From Myrica gale (taxonomy: Eukaryota; Streptophyta; Magnoliopsida; Fagales; Myricaceae): a stretch of 64,000 bases of DNA. This document shows, one piece after another, positions 25,454-37,498 of this stretch. The position numbers and the translations under genes were made by a program. Within the stretch, counting starts at the first letter, position 1. Every line of letters begins with the position of its first letter. Below the pieces are notes generated by a model that worked only from the letters and a program-made list of their open reading frames with translations, was not told the DNA's origin and searched no databases. The DNA lies in contig OZ005621.1 of assembly GCA_963930655.1 (NCBI GenBank), positions 315,001 through 379,000 on the forward strand. The letters are read 5' to 3'.

Positions 25454-25496
25454 CTAACCTTCGCAGCCAATTGAGAAAGGCTTCCCATAAACCCAT
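21846..25496 (-). CDS. ARL8: ARL8 (ADP-ribosylation factor-like protein 8) small GTPase
   Basis: Six exons on the minus strand: 25459-25496, 24259-24340, 24127-24159, 23904-24025, 22125-22286 and 21846-21969. They sum to 187 codons including the stop, close to the usual 184-aa length. GTPase motifs are complete: P-loop GLQNAGKTS, switch I around [11 protein letters not shown], switch [26 protein letters not shown], and SCKNS. The N-terminus [12 protein letters not shown] is the amphipathic helix by which ARL8 attaches to membranes. ARL8 acts on lysosome/vacuole transport, and plant ARL8 supports tobamovirus replication complexes. All splice sites are canonical and no damage is seen. Intron 4 contains a hAT MITE and a tandem duplication. 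Confidence 0.95.
22475..22703. repeat. tandem duplication, about 115-bp unit, two copies
   Basis: Two adjacent near-identical copies each start near GATGGCAGAAAGACC (about 22478 and 22592) and end CTAGACAACAATTTTGAGAC. They differ at only a few bases. The repeat lies in an intron of ARL8 and looks like a recent local duplication. Confidence 0.9.
23103..23290. mobile_element. hAT-type MITE, 188 bp, 8-bp TSD
   Basis: The ends CAGGGATGAAGCTAGGAT and CTAGCTCCATCACTG form an imperfect inverted repeat. The flanks are an exact 8-bp repeat CTTCAAAT (23095-23102 and 23291-23298). The interior has a G-run and is non-coding. It sits in the ARL8 intron between 22286 and 23904. Confidence 0.87.
25419..25451. 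repeat. (GA)n microsatellite
   Basis: About 16 GA units in intron 1 of ARL8, only 8 bp from the exon 1 donor. On the gene's sense strand it is a CT tract. Confidence 0.95.
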
Positions 25497-25693
25497 TGAT
25501 GATCAGACAGAAATCTATGCGTCTCTGTTTCTGCCGAAAGAGAGCGAGAGAGAGATTCTGCTTCCGAATCCCAATTGACGTTTAGGAAAACGATTTTTAG
25601 TCTATACGAAGAAGCAGGAATTACCATGAGCGAGTGAGTTTTGCGGTGGGCGATGACTGTAATCAGTAGAAACGACATCGTCTATTGACTCCC

Positions 25694-25886
25694 AACTTAG
25701 GGTGCGTTTGCGGTAAAATTTTTATAAAATATTTCACCAACTCCTAATAAAATATTACAATATAATCTCTCTCTCTCTTCCATAAAAAAATATAAAAAAT
25801 TACATATATCTTCATTTTTTCACTAAACCCAATACCAACACTAAACCCAATACCAAAAATTTTACAACACAAACATAACCGTAAAG
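25694..25886. repeat. AT-rich MITE-like insert upstream of ARL8
   Basis: The segment starts GGGTGCGTTTGCGG and ends CACAAACATAACC, weakly inverted termini around an A/T-rich core that holds a short internal duplication (two copies of CACTAAACCCAATACCAA). It lies about 200 bp upstream of the ARL8 start codon. Confidence 0.45.
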
Positions 25887-26019
25887 TAGTAGCAACTAAT
25901 CTGGGCCGTACAATCAAGTGTGACCGAATTTCGTAAGTGCAACTGTGCAAGGGATAAAATAAACGGTGTAGATTTAGTTGAGTGGTATAGAGCCTCAGGA
26001 GCTGATTGGTCGCTAAAGG

Positions 26020-27540
26020 TAGGGCTGCACAAGCCCGGTGTAAGTGTCGGTTTTGGCCAAAACCGGCACCTATACTGGGTAGGCTGGTTTTGAAAAAATT
26101 ACCACCTACACCTACACCGTTAAGGGCAAAAACCGGCCCTTAGCGGTGGTGGTTTCCGGTTATCCTACATTAATATTGAGCCATTTTTTTTTAACATTTT
26201 ACGCACTTGACCCAATGTATTTTTTCTTTTTTCTTTCGGTCCATTAATCACATATCAATAAAATCTAAACTAATGAAATTCAAATTCCAAAATCAATAAA
26301 ATTAAAGATCATCTTAAAATATAAGATGAGAATTTAAAATCCAAAGTAATAGAGACGTCACTGTAAGTAGAAACTGTTAATGTTATTGACAAATTATGTT
26401 TCAAATTTGAGTTGTAATATTTGAATTATTTAAATAAGAGTTTGTTTAAGTGTTCAAGATGTCTCCTAAAAAGATTAGGATTGAAAATCGTTTGAATTAC
26501 GAAGATTATAATTGGAATCATGATGATAAAGATGAAGAAATGTCGAATTTTGAAAGAGGAGTTCAAATTCGCGAAGTGTGATCTGATCCTAAAATATCTC
26601 GAGTTTATCTCCGGAATAGGCTCTTCCCCCAAGCTTCGCCTGATATGCGCTCGAGCTAGATTGACAATTTTCTTTACAGAGAGTTTCGCCCAAGCTTCGC
26701 CCTACTGTGGCTCGAGCGCAATTGACAATTTTCTTTACTGAGAATTTCGCTTGGTCTTCGCCCTATATTCGCTCGAGCTAAATCTCCAGTTTTTCATACA
26801 GTGTGTTTCATCCTATCTTCGCCGGATCTTGGCTCAAGCAAAATCCTCTGTTTTTCAAATGGTCTTATCTTTCTCTATTTAAACCATGAGACCTCGTCCA
26901 AGTTGAACTAAAATGTATTAGAAGTTTAAAATGTAATTGAGTGACTGATTTTGCAAGCATGGTATAAATTTAATAGTGATTTGTCAATTTTAGAAATTTA
27001 GATAATTTGTTAACATTTCATAAAAACTATTAAACTAATACATTGATTTAAAATTTTTTGTGATAGAATCTCGACCTCTTGATTATATTATGCGATGTAC
27101 TTACCAAAGTTTGACATTAAACTCTTTAATTATGATTCCAATGCCTTCATATATAGCCTTCTAAATACAATAAATTTGTAATTTTTTCTACCAAAATTCT
27201 AAATAACTAGTTCATTCACCTAGCAAGTTTATTGGTAACTTGAATATAAGCATTTGATTAGATAAAACCAACAAAAAATCTCAAATATTCAGGTGAAACT
27301 AAATTATTGAGTAAATCTTGTCATGCTTCTAGAATACTACGTCTTGAGGTGAAACTAAAGTTTAAACTATTGAGTAGAAACTAAACTAAAAAAAATTTAA
27401 AAAAATCTCAGTTTAACCTATACCGGGAAGCCGGTTTTTTCAAAAACCAAACCTACACCGACATCGATTAGACCAAAAATCAGAAATCTAGTATCGGTAC
27501 CCGTGCCACCGGAATTTTCCTCTATCATTGTGCAGCCCTA
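26020..27540. mobile_element. non-autonomous hAT element, 1.5 kb, 8-bp TSD
   Basis: Perfect 12-bp inverted termini TAGGGCTGCACA / TGTGCAGCCCTA are flanked by GCTAAAGG (26012-26019) and GCAAAAGG (27541-27548), an 8-bp duplication with one mismatch. Subterminal regions are rich in CCGGTTTT and ACCGGCA motifs, as in other plant hATs. The core is AT-rich and has no transposase frame, but carries a four-unit tandem repeat at 26625-26860. It stands between ARL8 and the tweety-like gene. Confidence 0.9.
26625..26860. repeat. tandem repeat inside the hAT element, about 61-bp unit, 4 copies
   Basis: Units follow the pattern TTCGCC, about 10 variable bases, GCTCGAGC, then AATTGACAATTTTCTTTAC. The TTCGCC landmarks fall about 61 bp apart, near 26635, 26696, 26757 and 26819. 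The third and fourth copies are the most diverged. Confidence 0.8.
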
Positions 27541-27548
27541 GCAAAAGG

Positions 27549-28300
27549 AAGGACAGCAGGTTTCGTTAGCACGAACCAATAAGTGAGGGCAGAATCGGCA
27601 GATTCCATAGGAAGTGAGAGAAGTTCGGAGAGCTCCCACAAAAAAAAAAAGACGCAGATAGGCAGAGATTCGGAGACGGAAATAGCATGGCACCATTAGC
27701 CACTCGAGAAAAAACGTACCAATAAGAAGAGGAGATTTGTAAAATATTAGCGGAATATAGATAGGACAGCGTTGTCCGTCGGCTGTCATTGGTACCTGCG
27801 CTGCGCCTCGTAAGTCGTGAAGACAAGCCAAGAAAAAAAAATATATTATGATAAATAAGTACTTAAATTTTAAAATTTATTAAATTAATCTTTAAATTTT
27901 AAAATCAATCAGGACTAAAACTATGATATTAAATTTTAAGAATTAATTTTATGTATTTTAAAATTTTAAAATTTATTTAATTTTAGAGTAAATTACATAG
28001 GTTGTATTTATCTCAAAAATAAATAACAAATCGTGAAGCTTGAACTGAAACTTAATGGCCTAATAACCCATCTTGGTCGCTACTCGCTTTATTTTATGCT
28101 GTTAGAAAATCTTCTTTGACGCCTTAAACGAGACTGATATCTCGTCTTCCTTTGGATGTACTGGGTGGTTTTGGGTAGTTTTGGTACAGACCTCGATTTG
28201 ATGCTCTTAGGAATTATAATGCAAAATCAGACAAAGGGAAAAACTAGGGAAAAAATGCTAATATGAATACTAAACTTAATAAACCTAATATTTTTTAGCA
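27549..28300. other. spacer without recognised gene
   Basis: 27560-27830 has a higher GC content and two overlapping minus-strand open frames of under 100 codons, neither with recognisable motifs. From 27835 it is AT-rich with repeats of AAATTTTAAAATTTA. The missing 5' exons of the tweety-like gene were looked for here and not found. Confidence 0.5.
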
Positions 28301-28308
28301 AATAACAT

Positions 28309-30151
28309 GTGTGGCCTGGAAGCTATATATTGGCTGTATATAGCAGTGGTACTGACCTAGTTTCGGTATGTGCATCTTCATGGTTTTCAAGAGTTGCATC
28401 CAGTTTTGTCCTGGCATCAAATCAGAGCACCTTGTGGAGAACGGAGAAACTGAAAAGAACAATTCTCAAACAGGCTATGACTGAGATGCAGTCCCTTTTA
28501 CTTCCATACGATCCAAACACATCTCTGACCTTGAACACGACCTCCCATCGACTTGGAAGAGAATCGCATATCATCCGAAGTTTTGTTGACAAGAACTGGT
28601 CATTCATTTGATCTGGCGATTCATACTTCGTAAGCATTTAAGTCTCGCAACTAGTTTATAATGCGCGAATATATATAGGCATGAATGGTCAATGGGTCGA
28701 TTATCGATATAAACTGTTATCTTGCGTTGCAGGTACACAGCTCATCTCGTGATTGTGGCGTGGCTATCAAGTTGGCAATGGTGGTTGCTGCGCTAGGTAG
28801 GTTTTCTTCACCAGGAGGCCTTTGATGTATAAATAGGCACGAAAACTAACTTGGTCATTAGACTAATGGATTGCTGCTTTGGCTCAGTTCTGCTCCTGTT
28901 GCATTGGCACCCTGGTTTTACAACGTGAGTAAAGTTTATAAGTTCATGAATATAACTGCTTTAACTAGCTCTTTCCCTCACATGTTCTGCTCTCATTTCA
29001 GTATAATTTTCTGCTGCTGGTTCTTATCGACTCTATGCTGGTTTTTGACTGGCATTGATTTCTTCCTTAACACGTGAGTAAAACTTTTCTACTCTCATCT
29101 TTCATAAAATGACACAGTACAGTACCACGTTTATGGGCAGAGTATAGTTCAATCTACTGTAGATATCAAAATTCGTTCTCTCATTCATAGTTGTCATTGG
29201 ATGGCATGTTGGAAAGCAGTTTTGCAGACGACACATGTTCAGCTTTTTCAGAGTTTGAACAAAACCCACAAAACAATAGTCTGAGCTCATTACTACCATG
29301 CATGAATCCGCCATCCGCAGAGAGGATAATGGTTGGAACTGGTTACGCAATCCACACTTTTATCGCTCAGGTACCAACTTGCTTAATTAACTTGCATATA
29401 TATATATTTATATAGGCAAATTAGATCGAGTTATCTTGTTTTGTGTAACGTATGAGATGTATTTTCTGTGTTGCAGTTGAATTCTAAAATAACAGAGTAT
29501 TATAGGGTTCTCGGACTAGATGAACAAAGCGGGGATTTGTTTGGAGTGAAAAAGATCTGTCAACCTTTCTCGGGAGCACCTTCCTATAGCTACATGCCGG
29601 AAAGCTGCCCAAAAGGCGTTATTCAAGTTGGAGACCTACCAAATGTAAGGAAGTCATGACTTAGAAAACACGACAAAAATGATAAAGACAACCTTAAGCC
29701 TGCTTAAAACAATTTGAACTAGTTGAAGTTTACCCGAAGTTTTAGATTACCAAGAAAGCTCAATTTGGCTGCAAAAAACCACGTGCAGGTTCTCGCGAGG
29801 TTCACATGTCACCAAAACCACTCCAGCGAAGACTGTGAAAGCAGTGGAAAATTTCTTCCTGAGGCCTCTTACGACATAGTATCGGCTTACAGTCGATCGG
29901 TCCAATATTTGCTAGACGTATATCCGGATTTGCAGAGCTTGACAGAATGCAGCTTTGTGAAGAACATATTTTCTGACATTGTTTCGCATCAATGCAGGCC
30001 ATTTAAGATTTCTATCCGATTGTTATGGTCATCAATGCTATCTCTTTCCATTGTCATGGTGCTTTTAATAATAATTTGGGTAGCAAAAGCTTATCAGGAT
30101 AGAGGAAGATGCTTCTCTGTATGTTCCATCACCCCCCAAATCCAATCCTAG
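28309..30151 (+). pseudogene. tweety-like multi-pass membrane protein, 5' end missing
   Basis: Plus-strand exons match the plant tweety-homologue-like membrane protein family. About 28400-28608 encodes a helical loop (QSLLLPYDPNTSLTLNTTSH). Short exons near 28734-28796, 28887-28923 and 29002-29074 encode a membrane segment with TLCWFLTGIDFFLNT. 29222-29369 gives FADDTCSAFSEFEQNPQNNS and LSSLLPCMN. 29478-29643 and 29789-30151 give SYMPESCPKGVIQVGDLPN, VLARFTCHQN and a last hydrophobic helix (LLWSSMLSLSIVMVLLIIIW). The DTCSAFxxFxxNPxNNSLSSxLPC signature is diagnostic. The N-terminal membrane exons are absent, and TGA (28609-28611) precedes the likely donor of the first visible exon. A functional short form cannot be excluded. 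It corresponds in position to Arabidopsis At5g67550, as remembered. Confidence 0.65.
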
Positions 30152-30191
30152 ATAGAAAAAGATGACTTAGAGCAAAATGTACATAAACAAA

Positions 30192-30795
30192 TGTTGGAAG
30201 TCTCACATTGCTAGAGAAACTAGTCAATGTGCTTCTTATAAGGTTGTGACATCCCTCACTCATCAAGGCGTCTTTTGGAGTTGAGTTAGGTCTACCTTTC
30301 ATATATTATATAAATTCTAATATGGTATCAGAGCAAAATTCCTATTTTGTAGTCCCACCCTCACACATTTCTACTTGTTGGCTTGGATGCCCTCACGCTA
30401 CACGTGAGGGGGCGTGTTGGAAGTCCCACATTGCTAGAGAAACTAGTCAATGTGCTACTTATAAGGTTGTGGGTCTAACTCAACTCCAAAAGACACCTTG
30501 AGGAGTGAGGGATGTCACAACTTTATAAGTAGCACACTGACTAGTTTCTCTAGTAATGTGAGACTTCCAACACTCCCCCTCACGTGTGGCGGAAGGACAT
30601 CCAAGCCAACACCTGAAGATAGGTGACAGTGGAACCACAAATTAGGAACCTTGCTCTAATATCATATTAACATTTACACAATATATGAAAGGTAGGTCTA
30701 ACTCAACTCCAAAAAACGCCTTGAGGAGTGAGGGATGTCACAACCTTATAAGTAGTACATTGACTAGTTTCTCTAGCAATGTGAGACTTCCAACA
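30192..30795. mobile_element. palindromic TRIM retroelement (two inverted LTR-internal units)
   Basis: The first LTR starts TGTTGGAAGTCTCACATTGC at 30192 and is followed by a primer-binding site TGGTATCAGAGC (30323-30334), complementary to initiator tRNA-Met. A second LTR copy starts at 30415 and soon joins a reversed LTR ending CTTCCAACA at 30572; a reversed internal region and a reversed outer LTR end at 30795. The unit is a palindrome centred near 30494, with arms of about 300 bp. Flanks ACAAA and ACAAG resemble a 5-bp target duplication of the whole unit. There is no coding capacity. Confidence 0.8.
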
Positions 30796-31429
30796 ACAAG
30801 CTGAGTATAGAGACTAGTTTACCTAATCATAATGATTAGCCCGATTCCCTGGAGTTTTTTTTTTCTTTTTTTCTCTTTAGGTAAGTAACAGTAAAGATTT
30901 CCTGGAGTTGTTGGCATAAAAGTCATGTTGTTTGTTTATTTCTGTGAAATATTATAGAATTTGTATCGTGCTACATAGAATTTGTCATTTTGTTGTGTTG
31001 TCTCAATAATTTTGTGTCGTGATAAACCAATTCTACCTACCCAGTTCTGAATTATTCCGACAGTAGGGAAGCAGAAAATTAGTAGCCCAAATAATTTTTT
31101 TAAAAAATAATTAAAATAGAGGTAGGTTATCATGATCATCACCCACCAGATCGATCGATGCTTAGCTTAAATAATTAGGAATAGTTAGAGATGCTTAATT
31201 TTCCTCTGTGTTTAGGGAAGAACGGGAAAAACATAATATGGAAAGCCAGTTTGTCATGTTCTTAAACAATGAACCTCCAGTTTGTTCCTCAAAAAAGACC
31301 CTATGATTAATTGCATCTGCAACACAAAAGATGTTGCTAACAAACAATAAGGTGAAAAAAAAGAAAAAAGAAGGCAAACGGTGTTGGCATGATCATGGTC
31401 GTCGACAGGTGAAGGGAGCTAGTACGACG

Positions 31430-31509
31430 TTACTTTCCGGTGATCTTGTAGTTGGACTTCGGAGCAGGCACGCAATTTTCATATGATGCTTGCCGCCGGA
31501 ACAACAAGA
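31430..31509 (-). other. possible short coding end, minus strand
   Basis: About 25 codons read RRQASYENCVPAPKSNYKIT and end in TAA at 31430-31432. The composition looks protein-like, but no supporting upstream exon was found, so this could be a relic of a lost gene or chance. Confidence 0.2.
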
Positions 31510-31689
31510 GAAGTAAAAATGGAGAGATGGTCAGACGCGAATAATTGGTCGATCCAACAATAATCAAATTAACACGCTACCTGTCGCTCTATTAATAAAC
31601 AAAACGACTCATCCAGTTATTATCTTGAGATGTACCAAATCAATTTTTTATTTATTTGGTCACGATCGCATACAATTAATTATGTGAGG

Positions 31690-32040
31690 GAGGGCATAAT
31701 ATCATGAATGAGTCACTTTTAAAAGAAATTTTCATAACCAAAATAATAAATATCTCTAAATTTTAACACAAATTTCAATTTCTTTTCAAACCAACTTCAA
31801 TATTTTTTATTAATTCTTTTTATCAAATCTCTATTTTCCTTAATTTTTAACAAATTTTGTTACTTTTTATTAATTTTTTTATCAAATCTTTTCCTTCATT
31901 TTTAACAAACTCTAATAAATATACGATAAAATATTTTTAAATTTTTCACAAAAAAAATCTCTTAGAGGTTAAAACTCTTAAAATTTTATCTTGTAAACTC
32001 AAAATTTTTAAAACTTTTACTTGCCAAACATGACATATTA
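31690..32040. repeat. AT-rich MITE-like stretch
   Basis: A pyrimidine-biased, non-coding AT-rich stretch with repeated TTTTTATTAATT and TTTATCAAATCT blocks. It resembles in composition the stretches near 8.9 and 25.7 kb. Terminal repeats and target duplication are not resolved. From 32040 to about 32930 only AT-rich spacer is seen. Confidence 0.4.
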
Positions 32041-33758
32041 GGCATTGACTTCTAATATCGTGGCAATAGAAAAAGAATTATGTGGAAGGATAATATGTGC
32101 AAAATCATATAAATAAAGCAACGGTTGTGATTTAAAGATATACAAATCTAATGTTCTAAAGTTGATCACGTCACTTAATAAGATTATGAGACAAAATGAC
32201 GTGACTCAATTTTAGCTTGGCTCATTAAATGACATGTTCAGCTTTAGAAACTTAGATTTGCATCTTTAAATTATAATTGTCCGTTTTGCATGACTTTACA
32301 GAATCCATTCTCGTGGTTTATACTTGTTAGATGAATTATAAAAGTCAACTGAATTATCTTAGGGATATGCTATTATGATGGCAATCTCATTCTAATTAAA
32401 TCTATTATGATGGACATACCAAAAATTATGTTTCTTTTTAATGATATAAAAACAACGATATGGTTTACAGAAATTCAGTTTATAAATGAAAAGATAAGAT
32501 TGTAATTTTTTCATATCTATTAAAGCTAGATGCAGGCTTCGCATGCTCCCTTAACGTTGTGGATGGTTAACCTCTTCCGTAGTCAACCGTAAAAAAAAAA
32601 AAAAAAAATCTATTGGATCCTTGGCAGGGAAAATCTCTAATAGATATGGAATCAGCTGGTGGAGGAAATTACTATATCATTCAGTACAAGCTTCTAGATA
32701 TCTCGATCTGAGACCCTTCCAAGACCCAAGTAAAAAAAGACGTAGACAGGATCTTCGGTCGCAGGTCATCCGTCATCATCGACCTCAGACTTAGATCCAA
32801 TTCAACCCAGAAAGCTAAGCTTAAACAGCCTTAACCTTTCCTGTGAAGTGTGAACCCTGCGAAGAAACAGGGTTCCGGGACCTGACAGAATTGGTCAATC
32901 ATCTGATGAGGTTGTCGGATTTGATTCGTTGAATTCCGTCGTCGGTTGCTGTTGTTAGCTGACTTGAGGTCTGTTTGGGGGCTCTGGAGTCTAAACCCAT
33001 GTCTGGGAATCTAGCTGCAGTCGTGCTCCGCGTGCTCGTAGGTAAGGTGTTCGATAGACACACTGTTTCCAAACGCTTGACATTTTATACGTGAAACGAG
33101 GAATATAATTTGCTGATAATGAACTTCTTTAGGATTTGTGCTTTGCTATTTGCATTTGGATTTGCCAACTTGTTTGTGATATTTGGCGTTTGCTGGTTTA
33201 TGTTTTGATTGTGAAGTGATGGGTCCTTTGGTTTCATTTTCTGCTGCAACAATCAATATAATGTTGCTTGATTTGCTGTCAGAGAGTTGATCACTTTCCG
33301 ATTAGTTAGCCTTCATACAACCAGGAACATTTCAGCGACGGAAAATTGGTTCACCCTTTCACATCAGTTCGTCAAAGTGTACAAAGAGAATAACATTAAA
33401 AAAAAAAAAGAGTCGGGGTTTGATAATTGGGACTAATATGAATCAGAATTGAATTTTGTTCAGTTCTAGGTACTGGACCAGTGAATTAAATATTGGGAGT
33501 ATACATTTCTCAGCTTGCATGTGGGTTGTTTCCAAACGCATATACTGTGATTTTATTGAGGACCCCTTCATAATCTATTTACGTATCTGTTTTTTTTTTT
33601 CTTTTTCCTTCTAACTTTCCTCAAGTAAATAGAAATTGCATTCTGGAAAACCTAGATGAGCGCAATTGTGACTCATAGTTTATCGGATTTATTTTATCTC
33701 CGTAGGTTGCATTTTCTTAATTGCAGCATCATCTTGGAGATAAAAAAAGAAAGAGAAA

Positions 33759-36700
33759 ATGAGGATCCGGAACAAATACAGGAAATCAACCACTTTCCGT
33801 TGCAATGCAGGGAGCAGATGCTCAACGTCTGCTGTAGTATGGAGCTTGGTGGGATGTCTTCTTATGCTTCATTTCTATTTGCTTGCTCGCCACAAAGATA
33901 GGGTGAGTGGGGAGATCCAGTTGCACATGAGCCAGCACCCACAATTCCGTGAACTTGTAGCAGTTGAAGAAGAGAATATTCAGATCCCCCCTCCAAGGGG
34001 AAAGAGATCTCCACGTGCAGCAAAAAGAAGACCCAAGCGTCCAACTACAATTATTGACGAATTTCTTGACGAGAATTCACAACTTCGAAACATGTTCTTT
34101 CCTGATAAGAGAATTGCTATAGATCCAATGAAGGATGCCGGGAATGATAGCTTTTACTATCATCCTGGGAGGATCTGGTTGGACACTGAAGGAAATCCCA
34201 TCCAAGCCCATGGAGGAGGTGTTCTGTATGATCAAAGATCAAGGACATACTATTGGTATGGAGAGTATAAAGATGGGCCTGCCTACCATACTCACAAAAG
34301 AGCGCCGGCACGGGTAAGTAATTCAATTTTGAAAGCATAAAATTATGGCTTGGTGTAGGTTGATTTTATAACTCTGGGCTTTGAGGCTTGGGGAATGGCA
34401 TCACTGTAGTTACGTATTCCCTGCTAGCTTTGGGCATATGATTCATTGTGATTATGTAGCTGCTGTGGGTTATAAATGCCTTTCTATACGTGATTTACTC
34501 TCTTACTTTATATCAGAGTCCAGTAGTCATGCATGCTGATCAAGACTAAATGTGATGGATTACCTTCAAGTTGCTTAATATGAACTATCAACCTTTTCCT
34601 ATTGGTTCCAATATGAGGCCTCAACTTTTGTAATGGTGTGTGGTTAGGTTTTGTTTCCTCTGTCTTTGATTTGTTTTCCCGTTACCTATTGGGAAATCTT
34701 AGTCCAACTGCTACTTGTATTGGGTGGAAAACTGCACTGAGGATGGTTCAAGATATTGACATGTTCACATATGAATCTTGAGAATTTTGTGGAAACACAA
34801 ATTCACAAACAAAAGTTTCCTTTAATCATGTGCGTCATTGGTTAGCAAGGTGGTGTATTTGGTTGCTAAGAAAGGTTTTACATGTGTGGATTCTGCTGTC
34901 AGCTTTTGTAACTACCTTGATCTTTTTTCTAGTGGGCTTCGCTGTTATATTAGTCTAAGGACACTTAAGCTTACTTCTCTAAACCATACGCTGTTTGAGT
35001 TCTATAAACCTGGAAAGTAACTAGTAAAGAATATATTTTCTGTTGTTTATTGTGGGAGGGAAGTTAAAGCTTGTGTTTGCAGAGAAGGAATTTCATGCCA
35101 GCATATATGACAAGCTAGAACAAGTGCTTGAGATGAATCGATATAGTTGGCAAATGATCTAAATTGGAATATGTTCTACAATTACGTCTCTGCTGGCTCT
35201 GGATAGCCCTGTTGAACATCTTTGAGCTTCTCTAATGACTTGTGTTGTTAGTCGTGGGGGGTTTGTTATGTTAAATTAAGTACGAAGAAAAAATGCTTAC
35301 AAAAGAAATGTCTTTATAGGAATGTCCCTTGCAAAAATGGAAAAAGTCTTTCTAATTTTCAGTCTGTGATAGCGCCGATTTGGATACGTGTGCCACCAAT
35401 GATGCCAAGAGGTTGGATCGATGGATGGAAAGATCTCAGGTCTCGTATTAGCGTCCAGGTGTTCAGAAGAGGAAAGGTGGGTTAAATCTTTCAAAAGAAC
35501 CTAGTTTGTCTGACAGCTGCTGTGGAACAGGCGTTCCTGCTCTACTTTTTTATTGGTTAATCTGGCACCTTTGATTTCTTTAACAAAGGAGAGAACAAAT
35601 GATCATTAAATACTGGAAGTGTGACCTATGAGACTCGCAAGTCTAGCCTAGTCTACTTGGACATTTTTGCATCATATGGCAGCAGAAGATTTTAGCCAAG
35701 TCCCTTTTATTTAACACAGCCCTCAGTTTTGGTCATCTTTGGTTAAGGTGGGGCTTGTGTATTAGATGTTGGCTGAATATTATAGTTCAGTTGCTTTTTT
35801 AACACACGTTCATTAGTGTTGGCTACTAGGTGATGGACATTGTTCGCCATGCAAAAGATGGCAGTTTGACATGGCTTGGGATGAAATTGTCTATGGAAGA
35901 CGGACACATACCGTCTTGTAGAAAAAGGAGGATCTGAAAACACTGTATTGTTTCAGTAGCAATGCAACGTTGTGGACTGATTAGCTTTTGATGTTGTTTG
36001 AACTGAAAGTGGGATCCGGTATGTAAATTGCTAGGGATCATATCATTTATAAGAAAGTGGCACCAGTTTTGGAGCATGCAAACGCTGCTTAAACAGGTAG
36101 CCGTCGAACTAACATGATTGCAAATATTATATAGTAAAACTAGAAACAATATTTAAATGATGTTTGGGACTCAGCAAAAATCACAATGATTGTTAGTACA
36201 ATATATCACTCATTTCTTTGATAGTATGTGTTTGAGCTTTTGATAACGAAATTGGGACCTGAAGATTGTGTTGTACTTAAGTGGTCCCACTCCCATTTTC
36301 TGTAAGGTAGAGTTGAGAGAACAATAATTCAAGATGATTTTTTTTTTAAGAATTTCGCAATTCCTTTGAGAATATTGTGGCCGGACAGAGAGAACCAAGA
36401 AAAATACTCTCCGATATTGTTGACTGATTTGGATGAAATGACAGAAAATTGCCTTTGTAAAGAGGGAAAACTCATCTACCATTTGAGGCCATTCTGGTTG
36501 CAATATGTGAGATATTGGTGCTGTTATTTCGTAGCCATTAACCCAAGCAATGCTACTTTCTTTACCATCTTCAGTGCTTACATCAGATACATAATCTGAG
36601 TGTTTCAGTGCGTGTAATATGTTAATTACAAGTCCTTTTAATGGCACAGGTTGACCTCATAGGAGTTGGTTGCTATTCTTCCAAGGACTTGTGGACATGG

Positions 36701-37498
36701 AAGAATGAGGGCATTGTGCTGGCAGCAGAAGAAACAAATCAAACCCATGATCTCCACAAATCTAACGTTCTTGAGAGGCCTAAAGTGATATACAATGAGA
36801 GGACAGGGAAGTATGTAATGTGGATGCATATTGATGATGCTAATTACACCAAAGCTTCTGTTGGTGTTGCTGTTAGTGATTACCCTACTGGTCCTTTCGA
36901 TTATCTTCATAGCAAAAGGCCTCATGGGTTTGATAGCCGGGACATGACGGTCTTCAAAGATGAAGATCGTGTAGCATATCTGGTATACTCGTCTGCTGAC
37001 AATAGTGAACTTCATATCGGACCGCTTACTGATGATTATCTTGATGTCTCACATGTGATGAGGAGAATTCTTGTGGGGCAACACCGAGAAGCCCCAGCTT
37101 TATTCAAGCTTCAGGGCACATATTACATGATCACATCAGGGTGCTCTGGATGGGCCCCAAATGAGGCGCTGGCCCATGCAGCAGAGTCAATCATGGGACC
37201 TTGGGAGACGATGGGAAACCCATGCGTTGGAGGGGGCAAAATTTTTAGACGTACGACTTTCTTTGCTCAGAGCACATTTGTGATCCCTGTCCCGGGGTTT
37301 CCAGGTTCATATATTTTCATGGCAGATAGGTGGAATCCAGTTGACTTGAGGGACTCAAGATACGTGTGGTTGCCTTTGATAGTTGGGGGACCTGTTGATC
37401 GCCCGCTCGACTATAACTTTGGATTCCCATTGTGGTCAAGAGTGTCAATATATTGGCATAGAAAGTGGAGACTTCCTAATGGGTGGAGTGGGTTTTAA
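33759..37498 (+). CDS. GH43-like (arabinanase/levansucrase/invertase fold) Golgi type II protein
   Basis: Two coding exons, 33759-34313 and 36650-37498, joined in phase 0, give 467 aa. The N-terminus is a short cytosolic basic tail, then a single membrane anchor (VVWSLVGCLLMLHFYLLARH) and a basic stem (PPRGKRSPRAAKRRPKRP). The lumenal part is a five-bladed propeller glycoside-hydrolase-43-like domain: IQAHGGGVLYDQRSRTYYWY, then SSKDLWTWKNEGIVL, GKYVMWMHIDD, REAPALFKLQGTYYMITSGC and YIFMADRW. A 5'-UTR exon probably ends near 33040. The enzyme activity is not established for this plant subgroup; the architecture suggests action on cell-wall glycans in the Golgi. No damage is seen. It corresponds to Arabidopsis At5g67540, as remembered. 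Confidence 0.92.

Noticed and set aside
27538..27831. Two overlapping minus-strand ORFs of 86-97 codons
   Set aside because: Two frames of the same stretch are both open, neither with recognisable features; no start context or exon support.
33001..33046. ATG with a short open frame (MSGNLAAVVLRVLV) before a GTAAGG donor upstream of the GH43-like gene
   Set aside because: Joining it to the 33759 exon is not needed for a complete protein; more likely the 5'-UTR exon, possibly with an upstream ORF.
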